A stretch of 33,617 bases of DNA. It comes from Sulfonitrofixus sp039714575. Lineage in GTDB: Bacteria > Campylobacterota > Campylobacteria > Campylobacterales > Sulfurimonadaceae. The position numbers were made by a program, and so were the translations under genes. Below are positions 7,106 through 15,624 of the stretch, piece after piece (the first letter of the stretch is position 1; every line of letters starts with the position of its first letter). Below the pieces are notes generated by a model. It had not been told where the DNA came from and made no database searches. It saw only the letters and a program-made list of their open reading frames with translations. The stretch lies in the NCBI GenBank assembly GCA_039714575.1, contig JBDLJE010000015.1, positions 1 through 33,617 of the forward strand, written 5' to 3'.

Positions 7106-7984
7106 ATGAACGGTATAGAGTTCATCGCTATCATCACCTTTGCACTCCTTGGCTCCATAGGACACTGTATTGGGATGTGCGGGGGCTTTATCGTGACCTA
7201 CACAACAGCCAAGATCAAACCGGGTCAAACCAGGTTCGCACAATCAACTTATCATATGTTTTACAACCTGGGACGTGTTGTCACCTATACAGTATTGGGA
7301 ATGCTCTTTGGTTATTTCGGTTCACTGTGGGACATCTCGCCGCTGGCACGCGCCATTATGTTCGCTATTGCGGGTGTCATGATGATCTTGATGGGACTCT
7401 CCTTTGCCGGAAAACTGAACTTTTTGACGTCGATCGAGTATCCTATCACTCGCCAGCCCTGGTTCAAAAAAATATTTACTTCGCAGCTTGCATCAGCAAA
7501 ACCGAGCAGTTTTTTTGCGCTTGGGCTTTTGAACGGTCTTTTTCCCTGCGGTCTGGTCTATACGATGCTGGTGACGGCAACAACCACGCAGTCAGCACTC
7601 TGGGGCGCTATCGTCATGGCGATCTTCGGGCTCTTTACGATACCTGCACTGTTTAGTTTTGCCTTTGTCGTGGGTCTCTTTTCTCAGACCCGTTTTCGTT
7701 CGTTGATGATCCAGTTCGCAGCTGTCACGATCATCGTCTTTGGCGGTTGGACACTGATGAAAGCGTACATGCAGTTCGATTATTGGAAAAACACCCCTGT
7801 TGAACAGCAGATAAAAGATGCACAAGATATGGGCAAATGCGGTGCGGGAAAGTGTGGTGCCGGAAAGTGCGGTATGGGCAAGTGTGGAGCGAAAAGTACT
7901 GAGAAACAAGATGTCAAACCGCTTAAGGAAGAGATGATGAAATGCGGTGCCGGCAAGTGTGGTGAGGGGAAATGTGGCAGTTGA
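7106..7984 (+). CDS. DsbD/TauE-like membrane protein with cysteine-rich GKCG tail
   Basis: 292 residues. The first ~225 form a polytopic membrane domain of the 'sulfite exporter TauE/SafE, DsbD_2' type: GHCIGMCGG at 19-27 (C21, C25) and NGLFPCGLVY at 143-152 (C148), which resemble the paired-cysteine membrane domains of DsbD/CcdA thiol carriers. Family members often lie beside cbb3 oxidase or copper genes. The C-terminal ~50 residues are a separate low-complexity tail with seven KCG units: C245, C250, C255 and C260 spaced exactly five apart, then C280, C285 and C290. The tail looks metal-binding or modified. The start has AGGA five nt upstream. It lies upstream of ccoNOQP with its own leader, so a role in copper or thiol handling for oxidase assembly is a reasonable inference. 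Confidence 0.8.
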   Translation: MNGIEFIAIITFALLGSIGHCIGMCGGFIVTYTTAKIKPGQTRFAQSTYHMFYNLGRVVTYTVLGMLFGYFGSLWDISPLARAIMFAIAGVMMILMGLSFAGKLNFLTSIEYPITRQPWFKKIFTSQLASAKPSSFFALGLLNGLFPCGLVYTMLVTATTTQSALWGAIVMAIFGLFTIPALFSFAFVVGLFSQTRFRSLMIQFAAVTIIVFGGWTLMKAYMQFDYWKNTPVEQQIKDAQDMGKCGAGKCGAGKCGMGKCGAKSTEKQDVKPLKEEMMKCGAGKCGEGKCGS

Positions 7985-8256
7985 TAAGTAAATCTTATGT
8001 ATCTTCTATTTTTTGAGTTGACGCTTTTTTTCTCACTATATCTCGTCATTTAGGCCCATATGTCTTATTTTCAGTGTTTCTTTTTTTCCCACAATACTTA
8101 ACTACTACTTAAATATATTATATAAATTCAATAACCTTGTAAAACTGTCGTTAATTAAGAAGTATCAAACGTAACTATAGCTATTATTCATACTGTCTAA
8201 AAACCCTTTTTTATAGATAGGGTTCTTACGCTTTGAATTTAATTAGGAGGCTGTAA
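7985..8256 (+). promoter_or_regulatory. 272-nt leader/promoter region of the cco operon
   Basis: AT-rich and without an ORF. It holds possible -10 sequences TATTAT (8182-8187) and CATACT (8189-8194), a 6-bp hairpin AACCCT/AGGGTT (8202-8207 with 8219-8224), and the strong ribosome site TTAGGAGG before ccoN. I searched by eye for an FNR-type TTGAT-N4-ATCAA site and did not find one. Confidence 0.35.
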
Positions 8257-9738
8257 ATGGAAAATCGTCCTTTAGAGTATGATTACACAGTTGCAAAAAT
8301 GTTTATGCTTACAACTGTTCTACTCGGAATCGTTGGTATGCTTGTCGGTGTTATCTTGGCTTGGCAACTTGCATTTCCTGCGGTAAACACATTCCTGGGA
8401 GCTGGAGCAGCGGAGTACACTAACTTCTCTCGTCTACGTCCACTTCATACGGATGCGGTTATCTTTGGTTTTACCCTTAGTGGTATTTGGGCTACTTGGT
8501 ACTACGTTGGTCAACGTGTACTTAAAGTATCAATGGCGGAGTCTAAGTTACTTATGTTCTTAGGAAAACTTCACTTCTGGTTATACCTTGTCGGTGTAGT
8601 CGCAGTTGTTGTTTCTCTTCTTTTAGGTGTTACTACGTCAAAAGAGTACGCAGAATTTGAATGGCCGATCGATATCGCAATCGTTATCGTATGGGTTATC
8701 TGGGGTCTTGGCCTCTTTGGTCTTATCGGTATGCGCCGTGAGAAATCACTGTACATCTCTATCTGGTACTACATCGCGACGTTCTTGGGTATTGCTATGC
8801 TTTACCTGTTTAACAACATGGCGATCCCTACGTACTTCGCTTCTGGCGGAATCGGCGCATGGTGGCACTCAGTCTCTATGTATGCCGGTACAAATGATGC
8901 TCTAGTACAATGGTGGTACGGTCACAATGCGGTTGCATTCGGATTTACTGTGCCTATCGTTGCAATGATCTACTACTTCCTTCCGAAAGAGTCTGGACAA
9001 GCTGTATTCTCATACAAGCTCTCTCTTCTCTCTTTCTGGGGTCTGATGTTCGTTTACCTTTGGGCTGGTGGTCACCACCTTCTTTTCTCAACGGTACCTG
9101 ACTGGATGCAAACTATGGGTTCTGTTTTCTCAGTGATCCTTATCTTGCCTTCTTGGGGTTCTGCGATCAACATGCTTCTTACAATGAAGGGTGAGTGGCA
9201 GCAGGTAGCAAGTTCACCACTAATTAAGTTTATGGTTCTTGCTTCTACATTCTACATGTTCTCTACGCTTGAAGGTCCTATCCAGGCGATCAAATCAGTA
9301 AATGCAATCGCGCACTTTACAGACTGGATTGTTGGTCACGTACATGATGGTGTTCTCGGTTGGGTTGCATTTATGATTATGGCTGCACTTTTCCACATGG
9401 CCCCACGTGTATTTAAACGTGAGATCTACTCTAAGTCAATGATGAACACACAGTTCTGGATCCAGACGCTTGGTGTTGTTCTTTACTTTACTTCTATGTG
9501 GATCGCGGGTATTACTCAAGGTATGATGTGGCGTGCTCACGATGAGTTCGGTAACCTTGCTTACTCATTCATCGATACTGTTACAGTACTTTACCCATAC
9601 TACACGATCCGTGCAGTTGGTGGTACACTTTATCTAGTTGGTATGTTCTTGTTCGCATGGAACATGTACAAAACTATGACTGCAGGTCGTCGCGTTGAAG
9701 AGAATGAACTTCAGAACGCTTCACCTATGGCAGCGTAA
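8257..9738 (+). CDS. ccoN: cbb3-type cytochrome c oxidase subunit I
   Basis: Catalytic subunit of the high-affinity terminal oxidase in the cytoplasmic membrane; reduces oxygen at a heme b3-CuB centre and pumps protons. 493 residues with about 12 hydrophobic helices. Metal-ligand regions: RPLHTDAV (H64, low-spin heme b), WWYGHNAV (H223, CuB), GGHH (H273/H274, CuB) with a tyrosine-bearing helix just before it, and WIVGHVHDGVLGW (H361, H363, heme ligands). A TTAGGAGG ribosome site precedes the ATG. Codon use is notably T-ending and regular, as in a highly expressed gene. First gene of ccoN-O-Q-P. Confidence 0.98.
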   Translation: MENRPLEYDYTVAKMFMLTTVLLGIVGMLVGVILAWQLAFPAVNTFLGAGAAEYTNFSRLRPLHTDAVIFGFTLSGIWATWYYVGQRVLKVSMAESKLLMFLGKLHFWLYLVGVVAVVVSLLLGVTTSKEYAEFEWPIDIAIVIVWVIWGLGLFGLIGMRREKSLYISIWYYIATFLGIAMLYLFNNMAIPTYFASGGIGAWWHSVSMYAGTNDALVQWWYGHNAVAFGFTVPIVAMIYYFLPKESGQAVFSYKLSLLSFWGLMFVYLWAGGHHLLFSTVPDWMQTMGSVFSVILILPSWGSAINMLLTMKGEWQQVASSPLIKFMVLASTFYMFSTLEGPIQAIKSVNAIAHFTDWIVGHVHDGVLGWVAFMIMAALFHMAPRVFKREIYSKSMMNTQFWIQTLGVVLYFTSMWIAGITQGMMWRAHDEFGNLAYSFIDTVTVLYPYYTIRAVGGTLYLVGMFLFAWNMYKTMTAGRRVEENELQNASPMAA

Positions 9739-9752
9739 GGAAAGGGGATAAT

Positions 9753-10445
9753 ATGTTTCATTGGTTAGAAAAACACCCGTTCTTTTTCTCAGTTGGTATA
9801 TTTGTTACTATCGCGTTTGCCGGTCTTGTTGAGATCGTGCCTAACTTTGCTGAGGCGTCTCGCCCATCAATCGGTACAAAACCATATACAACTCTTGAGT
9901 TGGCTGGTCGTCACGTGTATATCAAGAACTCTTGTAATGCATGTCATTCACAGCTTATCCGTCCGTTTAAAGCTGAGACAGATCGCTACGGCGATTACTC
10001 TTTAAGTGGTGAGTACGCATACGATCGTCCATTCCTATGGGGTTCTAAACGTACTGGTCCAGACCTTATGCGTGTAGGTAACTACCGTACGACTGACTGG
10101 CACGAAAACCACATGAGAGATCCTCAATCAGTTGTTCCTGGTTCGATTATGCCAGCATATACTTGGATGTTCACAAATGAAGCAGATGTTGCAACAGCGT
10201 ACGCTGAACAGATCACTATTCGTGATTTCTTCTCTGTTCCATATAACAAAGATATTCCGATGAAAGACGGTTCTTATGAACAAGTCGTTCTTGCGGGTGA
10301 TCTTGCAGGTGCACAAGCATCAGCGTTAGAGGAAGCAAAACTTGTTGCGGCAGACATGAAAGATAAAAGTATCCAAGATGCAGTTGCATCTGGTAAGATC
10401 CCAGAGATCGTTGCTATTATCGCATACATGAACAGTCTGAAATAG
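9753..10445 (+). CDS. ccoO: cbb3-type cytochrome c oxidase subunit II (monoheme cytochrome c)
   Basis: 230 residues. An N-terminal membrane anchor at about 8-28 is followed by a periplasmic cytochrome c domain. The heme c site CNACH is at 61-65 in the word IKNSCNACHSQLIRP, and the axial methionine is probably in PGSIMPAY. It passes electrons from CcoP toward the CcoN hemes. A 14-nt gap after ccoN contains GGAAAGGGG as ribosome site. Standard length and order; nothing unusual. Confidence 0.98.
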   Translation: MFHWLEKHPFFFSVGIFVTIAFAGLVEIVPNFAEASRPSIGTKPYTTLELAGRHVYIKNSCNACHSQLIRPFKAETDRYGDYSLSGEYAYDRPFLWGSKRTGPDLMRVGNYRTTDWHENHMRDPQSVVPGSIMPAYTWMFTNEADVATAYAEQITIRDFFSVPYNKDIPMKDGSYEQVVLAGDLAGAQASALEEAKLVAADMKDKSIQDAVASGKIPEIVAIIAYMNSLK

Positions 10446-10456
10446 AGGAGTCATAA

Positions 10457-10681
10457 GTGGATATTGCTCAGTTGCAAGCCTATGGTTACTTCTTTCTAGT
10501 AATGTTCTTGGTGGTAGTGCTTTATAGCTACATCTACCACCTCTACAAAAATAGAAAAGATCGTGACGGCATAGATTATGAGACGTATGGCAATATTGCG
10601 CTAAACGATGACATTACCGATGAACCGGTAAACAAGGTCTCTGATAAAGAGACAAAAAAGGTAGGAGATAAAAATGAATAA
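10457..10681 (+). CDS. ccoQ: cbb3-type oxidase small subunit CcoQ
   Basis: 74 residues with one transmembrane helix (about 10-28, YFFLVMFLVVVLYSYIYHLY) and a charged cytoplasmic tail. CcoQ stabilises the oxidase complex. The start is GTG at 10457, supported by GAGGAG at 10445-10450. It overlaps ccoP by 8 nt. Identification rests on size, helix-plus-tail form and position between ccoO and ccoP. Confidence 0.88.
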   Translation: MDIAQLQAYGYFFLVMFLVVVLYSYIYHLYKNRKDRDGIDYETYGNIALNDDITDEPVNKVSDKETKKVGDKNE

Positions 10682-11576
10682 GTTAACCTTAGCGGGTATT
10701 ATTACTACCGTCATAATGTTAGGTGCTACATGGATATCAGTAGGTGGCTCTAAGGGCGGTTTGAATGATGATATCGTTAATATACTTGCCGTTGCAGGTG
10801 CGGTTGCGCTTGTAATTATTACAGTTTTTGTTGTAATCAAGTATGTTCGTCAAATGCAAACAGACACAGCGTCTGGTAAATTGGCGGATGAGAACTGGGA
10901 CGGTATCGGTGAGTACAAAAATGAGTTGCCTGCTGGTTGGGCAATCATGTTCTTAGGTCTGATCATTTGGGGTATGTGGTATTTCATTGCAGGTTATCCT
11001 GTAAATGCTTACTCTCAAATCGGTGAGTACAATGAAGATACAGCAGCGCACAACGCTAAATTTGAAGCAAAATATGCAAATATGGATGCTGCGACTTTAG
11101 TTGAGATGGGTGAGTCAGTATTTTTGGCTGAATGTAAAGTATGTCACGGTCTAACGGCTGATGGTATTGATGGTAAAGCGGCAAATCTTAACCAACGTCT
11201 TGAAACCGTTGTTGTTAAAGATGTTCTTGTCAACGGATCTAACAACAAACTTCTTGGTTTTGAGTTCCCAATGCCGACAGGTGCTGACCTTGGTCTAAGT
11301 GCTGCTGACATCGATGAGATCTCTGCTTATGTAGGTAATGGTCTTAAAGGTACTGAGCCGGCAATGTTCGGTGTTTGTGCTGGTTGTCACGGTGCTAGCG
11401 GTGAAGGTATGGATGGTGTTGGTCCTCAAATTAACGGATTCAACAATGCTTTAGTTACTAATGTGCTTACACATGGTAAAAAAGGTGCTATCGGTACGAT
11501 GCCTAAATTTGCTGATCGTCTTAACGCTAAGCAAATCGAAGCAGCTAGTGCTTATGTTACTAGCTTAAGCAAATAA
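10674..11576 (+). CDS. ccoP: cbb3-type cytochrome c oxidase subunit III (diheme cytochrome c)
   Basis: 300 residues. Hydrophobic segments at about 5-24, 37-57 and 88-107 anchor it; the first two at the N-terminus and the third before the periplasmic part resemble the longer CcoP type. Two cytochrome c domains follow: CKVCH at 154-158 and CAGCH at 235-239, each with a downstream methionine candidate (FPMPTG; GTMPKFA). It accepts electrons from soluble cytochromes and passes them to CcoO. The start overlaps ccoQ by 8 nt with GGAG upstream. Confidence 0.97.
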   Translation: MNKLTLAGIITTVIMLGATWISVGGSKGGLNDDIVNILAVAGAVALVIITVFVVIKYVRQMQTDTASGKLADENWDGIGEYKNELPAGWAIMFLGLIIWGMWYFIAGYPVNAYSQIGEYNEDTAAHNAKFEAKYANMDAATLVEMGESVFLAECKVCHGLTADGIDGKAANLNQRLETVVVKDVLVNGSNNKLLGFEFPMPTGADLGLSAADIDEISAYVGNGLKGTEPAMFGVCAGCHGASGEGMDGVGPQINGFNNALVTNVLTHGKKGAIGTMPKFADRLNAKQIEAASAYVTSLSK

Positions 11577-11586
11577 GGAGCCCATT

Positions 11587-11796
11587 ATGAATGAAAACAG
11601 AGGTCTGTTCGTTTTAGATGGTATTACTGGTATGTTGATCGCAACAGTGTTGCTGCTTACTATCCTGGCTGGTCTTACAGTTTTGGGTCTTCAAGCACAA
11701 AATGCTAATGCAACTAACTTTTATGAGATTAAAGATGCATCATCGATCAAAATGATCGATACTACATCCGCTTCTCATAAAGTAGATGTGAAATAA
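11587..11796 (+). CDS. DUF4006 family small membrane protein
   Basis: 69 residues: a short N-terminus (MNENRGLFVLDGITGML), one long hydrophobic helix at about 15-34, then a polar periplasmic or cytoplasmic tail. The NRGLF..GITGMLIATVLLL pattern is the DUF4006 type, which I recall directly after ccoP in Campylobacterota. Function is unknown; the fixed position suggests an accessory subunit or assembly factor of the cbb3 oxidase. AAGGAG precedes the ATG by 5 nt. Confidence 0.85.
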   Translation: MNENRGLFVLDGITGMLIATVLLLTILAGLTVLGLQAQNANATNFYEIKDASSIKMIDTTSASHKVDVK

Positions 11797-11806
11797 GGGG
11801 ATAATG

Positions 11807-11908
11807 ATGAATCAATATATGGATAAAATTATTACAATTGCTTTGATCATTTCAGCTGCGTACACGCTGTGGGCAGTTGTTACTCCAAATCACCTATTTG
11901 TCGGCTAA
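11807..11908 (+). CDS. 33-residue single-helix membrane protein in the cco operon
   Basis: Very short ORF: an N-terminal polar stretch (MNQYMDK), one hydrophobic helix (about IITIALIISAAYTLWAVV) and the tail TPNHLFVG. It has a good ribosome site, AAGGGG at 11795-11800, six nt before the second of two tandem ATG codons (11804 and 11807). It fits exactly between DUF4006 and the next gene without overlap, which argues that it is real. Tiny single-helix subunits are known in cbb3 oxidases (CcoM, CcoQ, CcoH); assignment to one of these is not possible from sequence. Confidence 0.6.
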   Translation: MNQYMDKIITIALIISAAYTLWAVVTPNHLFVG

Positions 11909-11918
11909 GGTAACTTAG

Positions 11919-12650
11919 TTGCGTAAATCACGAGGGCTAACGGCCCTCATCCTCTCTCTTCTATTTTCCACTTCACTTTTTGCAGAGTATCTTTACAAAG
12001 ATGATGTTGTTCAAAGAGATAGCTTTCAAGCAGAGATCGAAGAGATCGGTACAGAGTTATATGAAAAGACAGGCGTCTCACTTTACCTTGTAATGAAGAG
12101 AGACCTGGATGAGAACCAGACACTTGCGGAGTATGAGTTAGAACTTTCGAAAGAGCTGAAGCAGCCCGCCGTTATTTTGAGTTTTGTAGAACTTAAAAAG
12201 CAGGTACAGATCTTAGCTAACCCGTCATCTCTCTACAGTGACTTCGATAAAGAGATGATCTTAAGTCCAAATGCTTCATTTATCGGAGCGGTTATCAGTT
12301 CCATTATATTTGCACGCAGTTTTGATGATGTTAAAGAGTTTATGAGTAATTATGGCGGTGTTATCTTACCAATCTTGGCTGAAAGAGCTAAAGGTGATGA
12401 TATTGTCAACAAGTATGCGGTTGCGCTGTTTAATGGGTACTCTGAGATCGCTGAACAGATAGCATCGTCAAGAGATGTCTCCCTTGACAGTGCAGCAGGA
12501 AGCGGCAACCAGATAGCGATAGATGTCATTCGTTATATCTTTTATGGCACTATTCTCTATGCAATATACGGCTACTTCAGAGGCAGACGTCGTGCAAAAG
12601 CGCGTGAAGCCAAAGAAGCACAGGAAAAGAGTGAGGGAACTAATGAGTAA
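11919..12650 (+). CDS. Unrecognised exported protein with C-terminal membrane anchor, possibly TPM-like
   Basis: 243 residues starting at TTG (11919), with AAGG eight nt upstream. A signal peptide ends near SLFAEYLY (about residue 23). The soluble part contains EIGTELYEKTGVSLYLVMKRDL, loosely like the start of the TPM/TLP18.3 domain found in membrane-associated periplasmic proteins. A second hydrophobic helix (IRYIFYGTILYAIYGYF, about 205-222) is followed by a very basic tail (RGRRRAKAREAKEA). It therefore probably spans the membrane with a periplasmic domain and a cytoplasmic basic end. It overlaps fixH by 8 nt and sits in the cco operon, so an oxidase assembly role is plausible but unproven. 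Confidence 0.65.
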   Translation: MRKSRGLTALILSLLFSTSLFAEYLYKDDVVQRDSFQAEIEEIGTELYEKTGVSLYLVMKRDLDENQTLAEYELELSKELKQPAVILSFVELKKQVQILANPSSLYSDFDKEMILSPNASFIGAVISSIIFARSFDDVKEFMSNYGGVILPILAERAKGDDIVNKYAVALFNGYSEIAEQIASSRDVSLDSAAGSGNQIAIDVIRYIFYGTILYAIYGYFRGRRRAKAREAKEAQEKSEGTNE

Positions 12651-13152
12651 ACCATCAGACGGCAAGATCTGGCCATATGCGATAGTTATTTCGATCTTAT
12701 TGATCGTAGCTGCATCAGTAACGACTGTTATTGTAGCCTTGGAACACCCAGTTGAAATGAGTGATTCCAATATGCAGGACTATCATCACTATGATAAATA
12801 TGCTAACGATTTTATTGCGGCAGAGATAGCATTCAATAAAAACTATAACATCACTTATATGAGTGAAAAGTTTGACATTGACAATGCAGTTATTGTTTAC
12901 AGAGTCACAGATATTTCAGGGGTCGTTGTCAATAACGCGAAAGTTGATATTGTTTTGACTCGTCCGGACAACCGCAACAGTGATATTGTTTTAGATAACC
13001 CGACTGTTGAGAACGGTATCTACACATTCAGTGCTGGCAAACTGCCTCTGATAGGCCGTTGGAACATTATGGCTCACGTTGTTGTGGGTGAACATGAACG
13101 TTACTACAACATGAAGGTCGATACGCGACAAGCTAAGGCTTTTGAGTTCTAA
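12643..13152 (+). CDS. fixH: FixH family cbb3 oxidase assembly protein
   Basis: 169 residues: a short cytoplasmic N-terminus, a transmembrane helix at about 10-32 (PYAIVISILLIVAASVTTVI), then a periplasmic beta-rich domain. DYHHYDKYANDF after the helix and a C-terminal LPLIGRWNI are typical of FixH in this phylum. FixH works with the copper ATPase FixI/CcoI in delivering copper to cbb3 oxidase. The ATG at 12643 overlaps the preceding gene; a longer reading from 12523 would place the start inside the preceding gene and put 40 unrelated residues ahead of the helix. End of the cco operon; no ccoG, ccoI or ccoS is in the window. Confidence 0.85.
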   Translation: MSKPSDGKIWPYAIVISILLIVAASVTTVIVALEHPVEMSDSNMQDYHHYDKYANDFIAAEIAFNKNYNITYMSEKFDIDNAVIVYRVTDISGVVVNNAKVDIVLTRPDNRNSDIVLDNPTVENGIYTFSAGKLPLIGRWNIMAHVVVGEHERYYNMKVDTRQAKAFEF

Positions 13153-13244
13153 TTAAATTTCAATACCTGTTTTAAATCACGCAAGAAAAACTCTTGGGTG
13201 ACCTCTTCTTTGCCAAAAATTTCAAAACATTTTTATAAATTGAC

Positions 13245-13250
13245 TATAAT
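13245..13250 (+). promoter_or_regulatory. -10 box (TATAAT) before addB
   Basis: Perfect TATAAT 27 nt before the addB ATG, after an AT-rich stretch. TAAGG follows as ribosome site at 13267-13271. Confidence 0.5.
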
Positions 13251-13277
13251 ACTTTACTAGCAAATGTAAGGTCATCA

Positions 13278-15623
13278 ATGTCTGAAATAACAACTATTCT
13301 TCCAACTTCGAGGGCTATCCGGTCGCATATCTTAAATGAACAGTCTGAAGATGGGTTCCTCACTAACTACTTAACTATCGGCGAGTTCTTGCAGCGGGCA
13401 GTGCGTGTGGACGGCTACCACCGTGTGGATGAGGACAGCAGGACACTGCTGTTGTTGGAAGCTGCTGACTTTAAGAACTTTACAGCACTCAACATTGAGA
13501 GAAACTTCTTTACTTTTACCCAGAACTCAAGTTATCTTTTTCGTTTTTTTGAAGAGTTGAGCGGTGAATTGGTTGACATAGATAGCGTTGAATATGCAGA
13601 TACCTACGGGGATTACGAAGAGCATATCGCGATCTTGCAAGAGCTTTATGCTCGTTATAAAGCGCTCTGTGAAAAGAGAAAGATCTTGGATCCTATCTTC
13701 TTGCCGCAGCAATACAAACTTAATGAGAGTTACTTAAGATCACTGGGTGAAGTCGAGCTTTATGCACTTGGTTATTTGACCAACTTTGAGATGAAAGTTT
13801 TAATGTCATGTGCCGACATTACTCCTCTCTCTCTTCGTTTTAGCGCCAACCGGTTTAATACGAAGTTGACTAAGAAGTTTAAAGAGATGGGCATTCAAGT
13901 AGTTGCTGACAGTGCACAACGAATTGATCTTCAGACATTAAAGGTTGATGATGTCGTTGCGATCAACAAAGAGATCAATGCTACGGTAGAGAGCTTTTCA
14001 CAGTCCTTTCTTCAGGTCGGTTTTATTAAGCAGAAGGTCTTCGCGTTTATTGAACAGGGAATGGCACCTGAAAAGATCGTAGTGGTTATGCCTGACGAGA
14101 ACTTTGCACAGCACTTAAGACGTTTTGACGAGGAGAGTAATTTTAACTTTGCCATGGGTATTCCGCTCTCGGAAAGTCTATTTATAGAGAGCCTGCAAGC
14201 GGTGATGGACTACCTGGAGAACAAGACAGTAGAGAATACCGCACGGCTAAACCGTGTTGGTGCTCAACTGCACGAAGTGCTCTATTCAAACTACCGATCA
14301 TCGATTGCTGCTTTGGACTTTTCAGCGCTGATGGAACCGTTTTTAGAGAAAGAGCACGACAAAGCCGTTATTGACATAGTGCGAGAAGAGCTCTACTATT
14401 TTGAGAGGATCATTCCGGTCTTAGGCGAGGCACCGTTAAAATCAGCCTTGCATCTATTTAGCAACAGGTTGAAGTCAAAGACCATCGATGATGTGCGGGG
14501 TGGTAAGATCACGGTGATGGGAGTACTGGAGACACGTTTGGTTGAGTATGAAGGTGTCATTGTTGTGAACTTTAACGAGGGCGTCGTTCCGAGAAAGAGT
14601 GAGAAGGATCTCTTTTTAAACTCGCTCACCCGGCGCAATGCCGGCTTACCGACAACAAGTGAGAGAGAGGACCTTCAAAAGCTCTATTACCATTCACTTT
14701 TCACTCAAGCTAAGCAGGTTATGATAGCCTATATCGGCTCGACAGATTCAGTACCGTCACGGTTTTTGACACAGCTGGGTTTAGAGTTGGCTGCTACCCA
14801 GAGAGATGATCTTTATGCCCCTATTGTCATGCCGATCCAGTCTCATGAAAAAGTCTCTTTGGTCTCCATAGAGGGTGAGTACGACTTTACAAAGCGTTCT
14901 CTATCTGCAACAGGGCTAAAGACCTTTCTAACCTGCAGACGCAAGTTCTACCATAAGTATATTGACGGCATCAAAAACCATGAGATCGCGCAAGACATGC
15001 CGAAAGAGCATGAGGTTGGAACCGCTCTGCATGAGGCGTTGAAAATTGTCTATGAAGAGCAGAACAGTTTCAGTGATATAAATGAACTTAGAAAAGCCGT
15101 GGCAAAAGCACTGGGGCAGAGCAGCGGAAAAAGTGTCTTGGACCGGTATTTGAATAAACTGTGGATGAAACGACTGGAGCTGTTTTTTGAGAGTGAGATC
15201 GAGCGCTTCAGAGAGGTGCGTGTCCACTCGTGTGAGAAGAAACTGGAGAGAGAGATACGGGGGATTAAACTAACAGGAGTGATCGACCGTATTGACAGTA
15301 CACTGGATGGTTTGGAAGTCCTGGACTATAAAAGCGGCAAGTATGCGACCTATACGTTGAAGACACTGGAAAATGCTAAAGATTTCCAGTTGGAGTTCTA
15401 CTATCTTTTAGCAGGGACATTGGGAGAGGTCAACAACTGCGGGTTCTATGATCTTAACAAAGGCAAGATAGTGTACGAACCTGTTTTACATGAAAAGTTA
15501 GAGAAACTGTACAGTCTGCTTGATGAACTTCGAGAGACCAGACATTTTGACTTTGAGATGACGGAGAAGCTGACGGATTGCAGCTATTGTGAATATGCCT
15601 ATCTCTGTCAGAGAGGATTATAA
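13278..15623 (+). CDS. addB: AddB-like helicase/nuclease (PD-(D/E)XK family)
   Basis: 781 residues. The C-terminal nuclease domain shows GVIDRID near 666 and EVLDYKSGK near 680-688, the D...(D/E)xK active site. Four cysteines frame it: FLTCRRKFYHKY (about C552) and CSYCEYAYLC (C768, C771, C777), the arrangement of the AddB/Cas4-type iron-sulfur nuclease. The N-terminal part resembles an inactivated helicase; GVIVVNFNEGVVPR near 430 is typical of AddB. It works with AddA to process DNA double-strand ends for recombination. addA begins 2 nt after its stop. It is shorter than the Bacillus AddB (about 1170 residues, from memory), as is usual in this phylum. Confidence 0.85.
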   Translation: MSEITTILPTSRAIRSHILNEQSEDGFLTNYLTIGEFLQRAVRVDGYHRVDEDSRTLLLLEAADFKNFTALNIERNFFTFTQNSSYLFRFFEELSGELVDIDSVEYADTYGDYEEHIAILQELYARYKALCEKRKILDPIFLPQQYKLNESYLRSLGEVELYALGYLTNFEMKVLMSCADITPLSLRFSANRFNTKLTKKFKEMGIQVVADSAQRIDLQTLKVDDVVAINKEINATVESFSQSFLQVGFIKQKVFAFIEQGMAPEKIVVVMPDENFAQHLRRFDEESNFNFAMGIPLSESLFIESLQAVMDYLENKTVENTARLNRVGAQLHEVLYSNYRSSIAALDFSALMEPFLEKEHDKAVIDIVREELYYFERIIPVLGEAPLKSALHLFSNRLKSKTIDDVRGGKITVMGVLETRLVEYEGVIVVNFNEGVVPRKSEKDLFLNSLTRRNAGLPTTSEREDLQKLYYHSLFTQAKQVMIAYIGSTDSVPSRFLTQLGLELAATQRDDLYAPIVMPIQSHEKVSLVSIEGEYDFTKRSLSATGLKTFLTCRRKFYHKYIDGIKNHEIAQDMPKEHEVGTALHEALKIVYEEQNSFSDINELRKAVAKALGQSSGKSVLDRYLNKLWMKRLELFFESEIERFREVRVHSCEKKLEREIRGIKLTGVIDRIDSTLDGLEVLDYKSGKYATYTLKTLENAKDFQLEFYYLLAGTLGEVNNCGFYDLNKGKIVYEPVLHEKLEKLYSLLDELRETRHFDFEMTEKLTDCSYCEYAYLCQRGL

Positions 15624-15624
15624 A

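Noticed and set aside
8202..8224. AACCCT/AGGGTT hairpin in the ccoN leader as a riboswitch or attenuator
   Set aside because: Only 6 bp with an 11-nt loop and no supporting conserved motif.
12523..12642. Longer start for FixH
   Set aside because: The extension lies inside the preceding gene in another frame and has no ribosome site; FixH begins properly at 12643 with its membrane helix.
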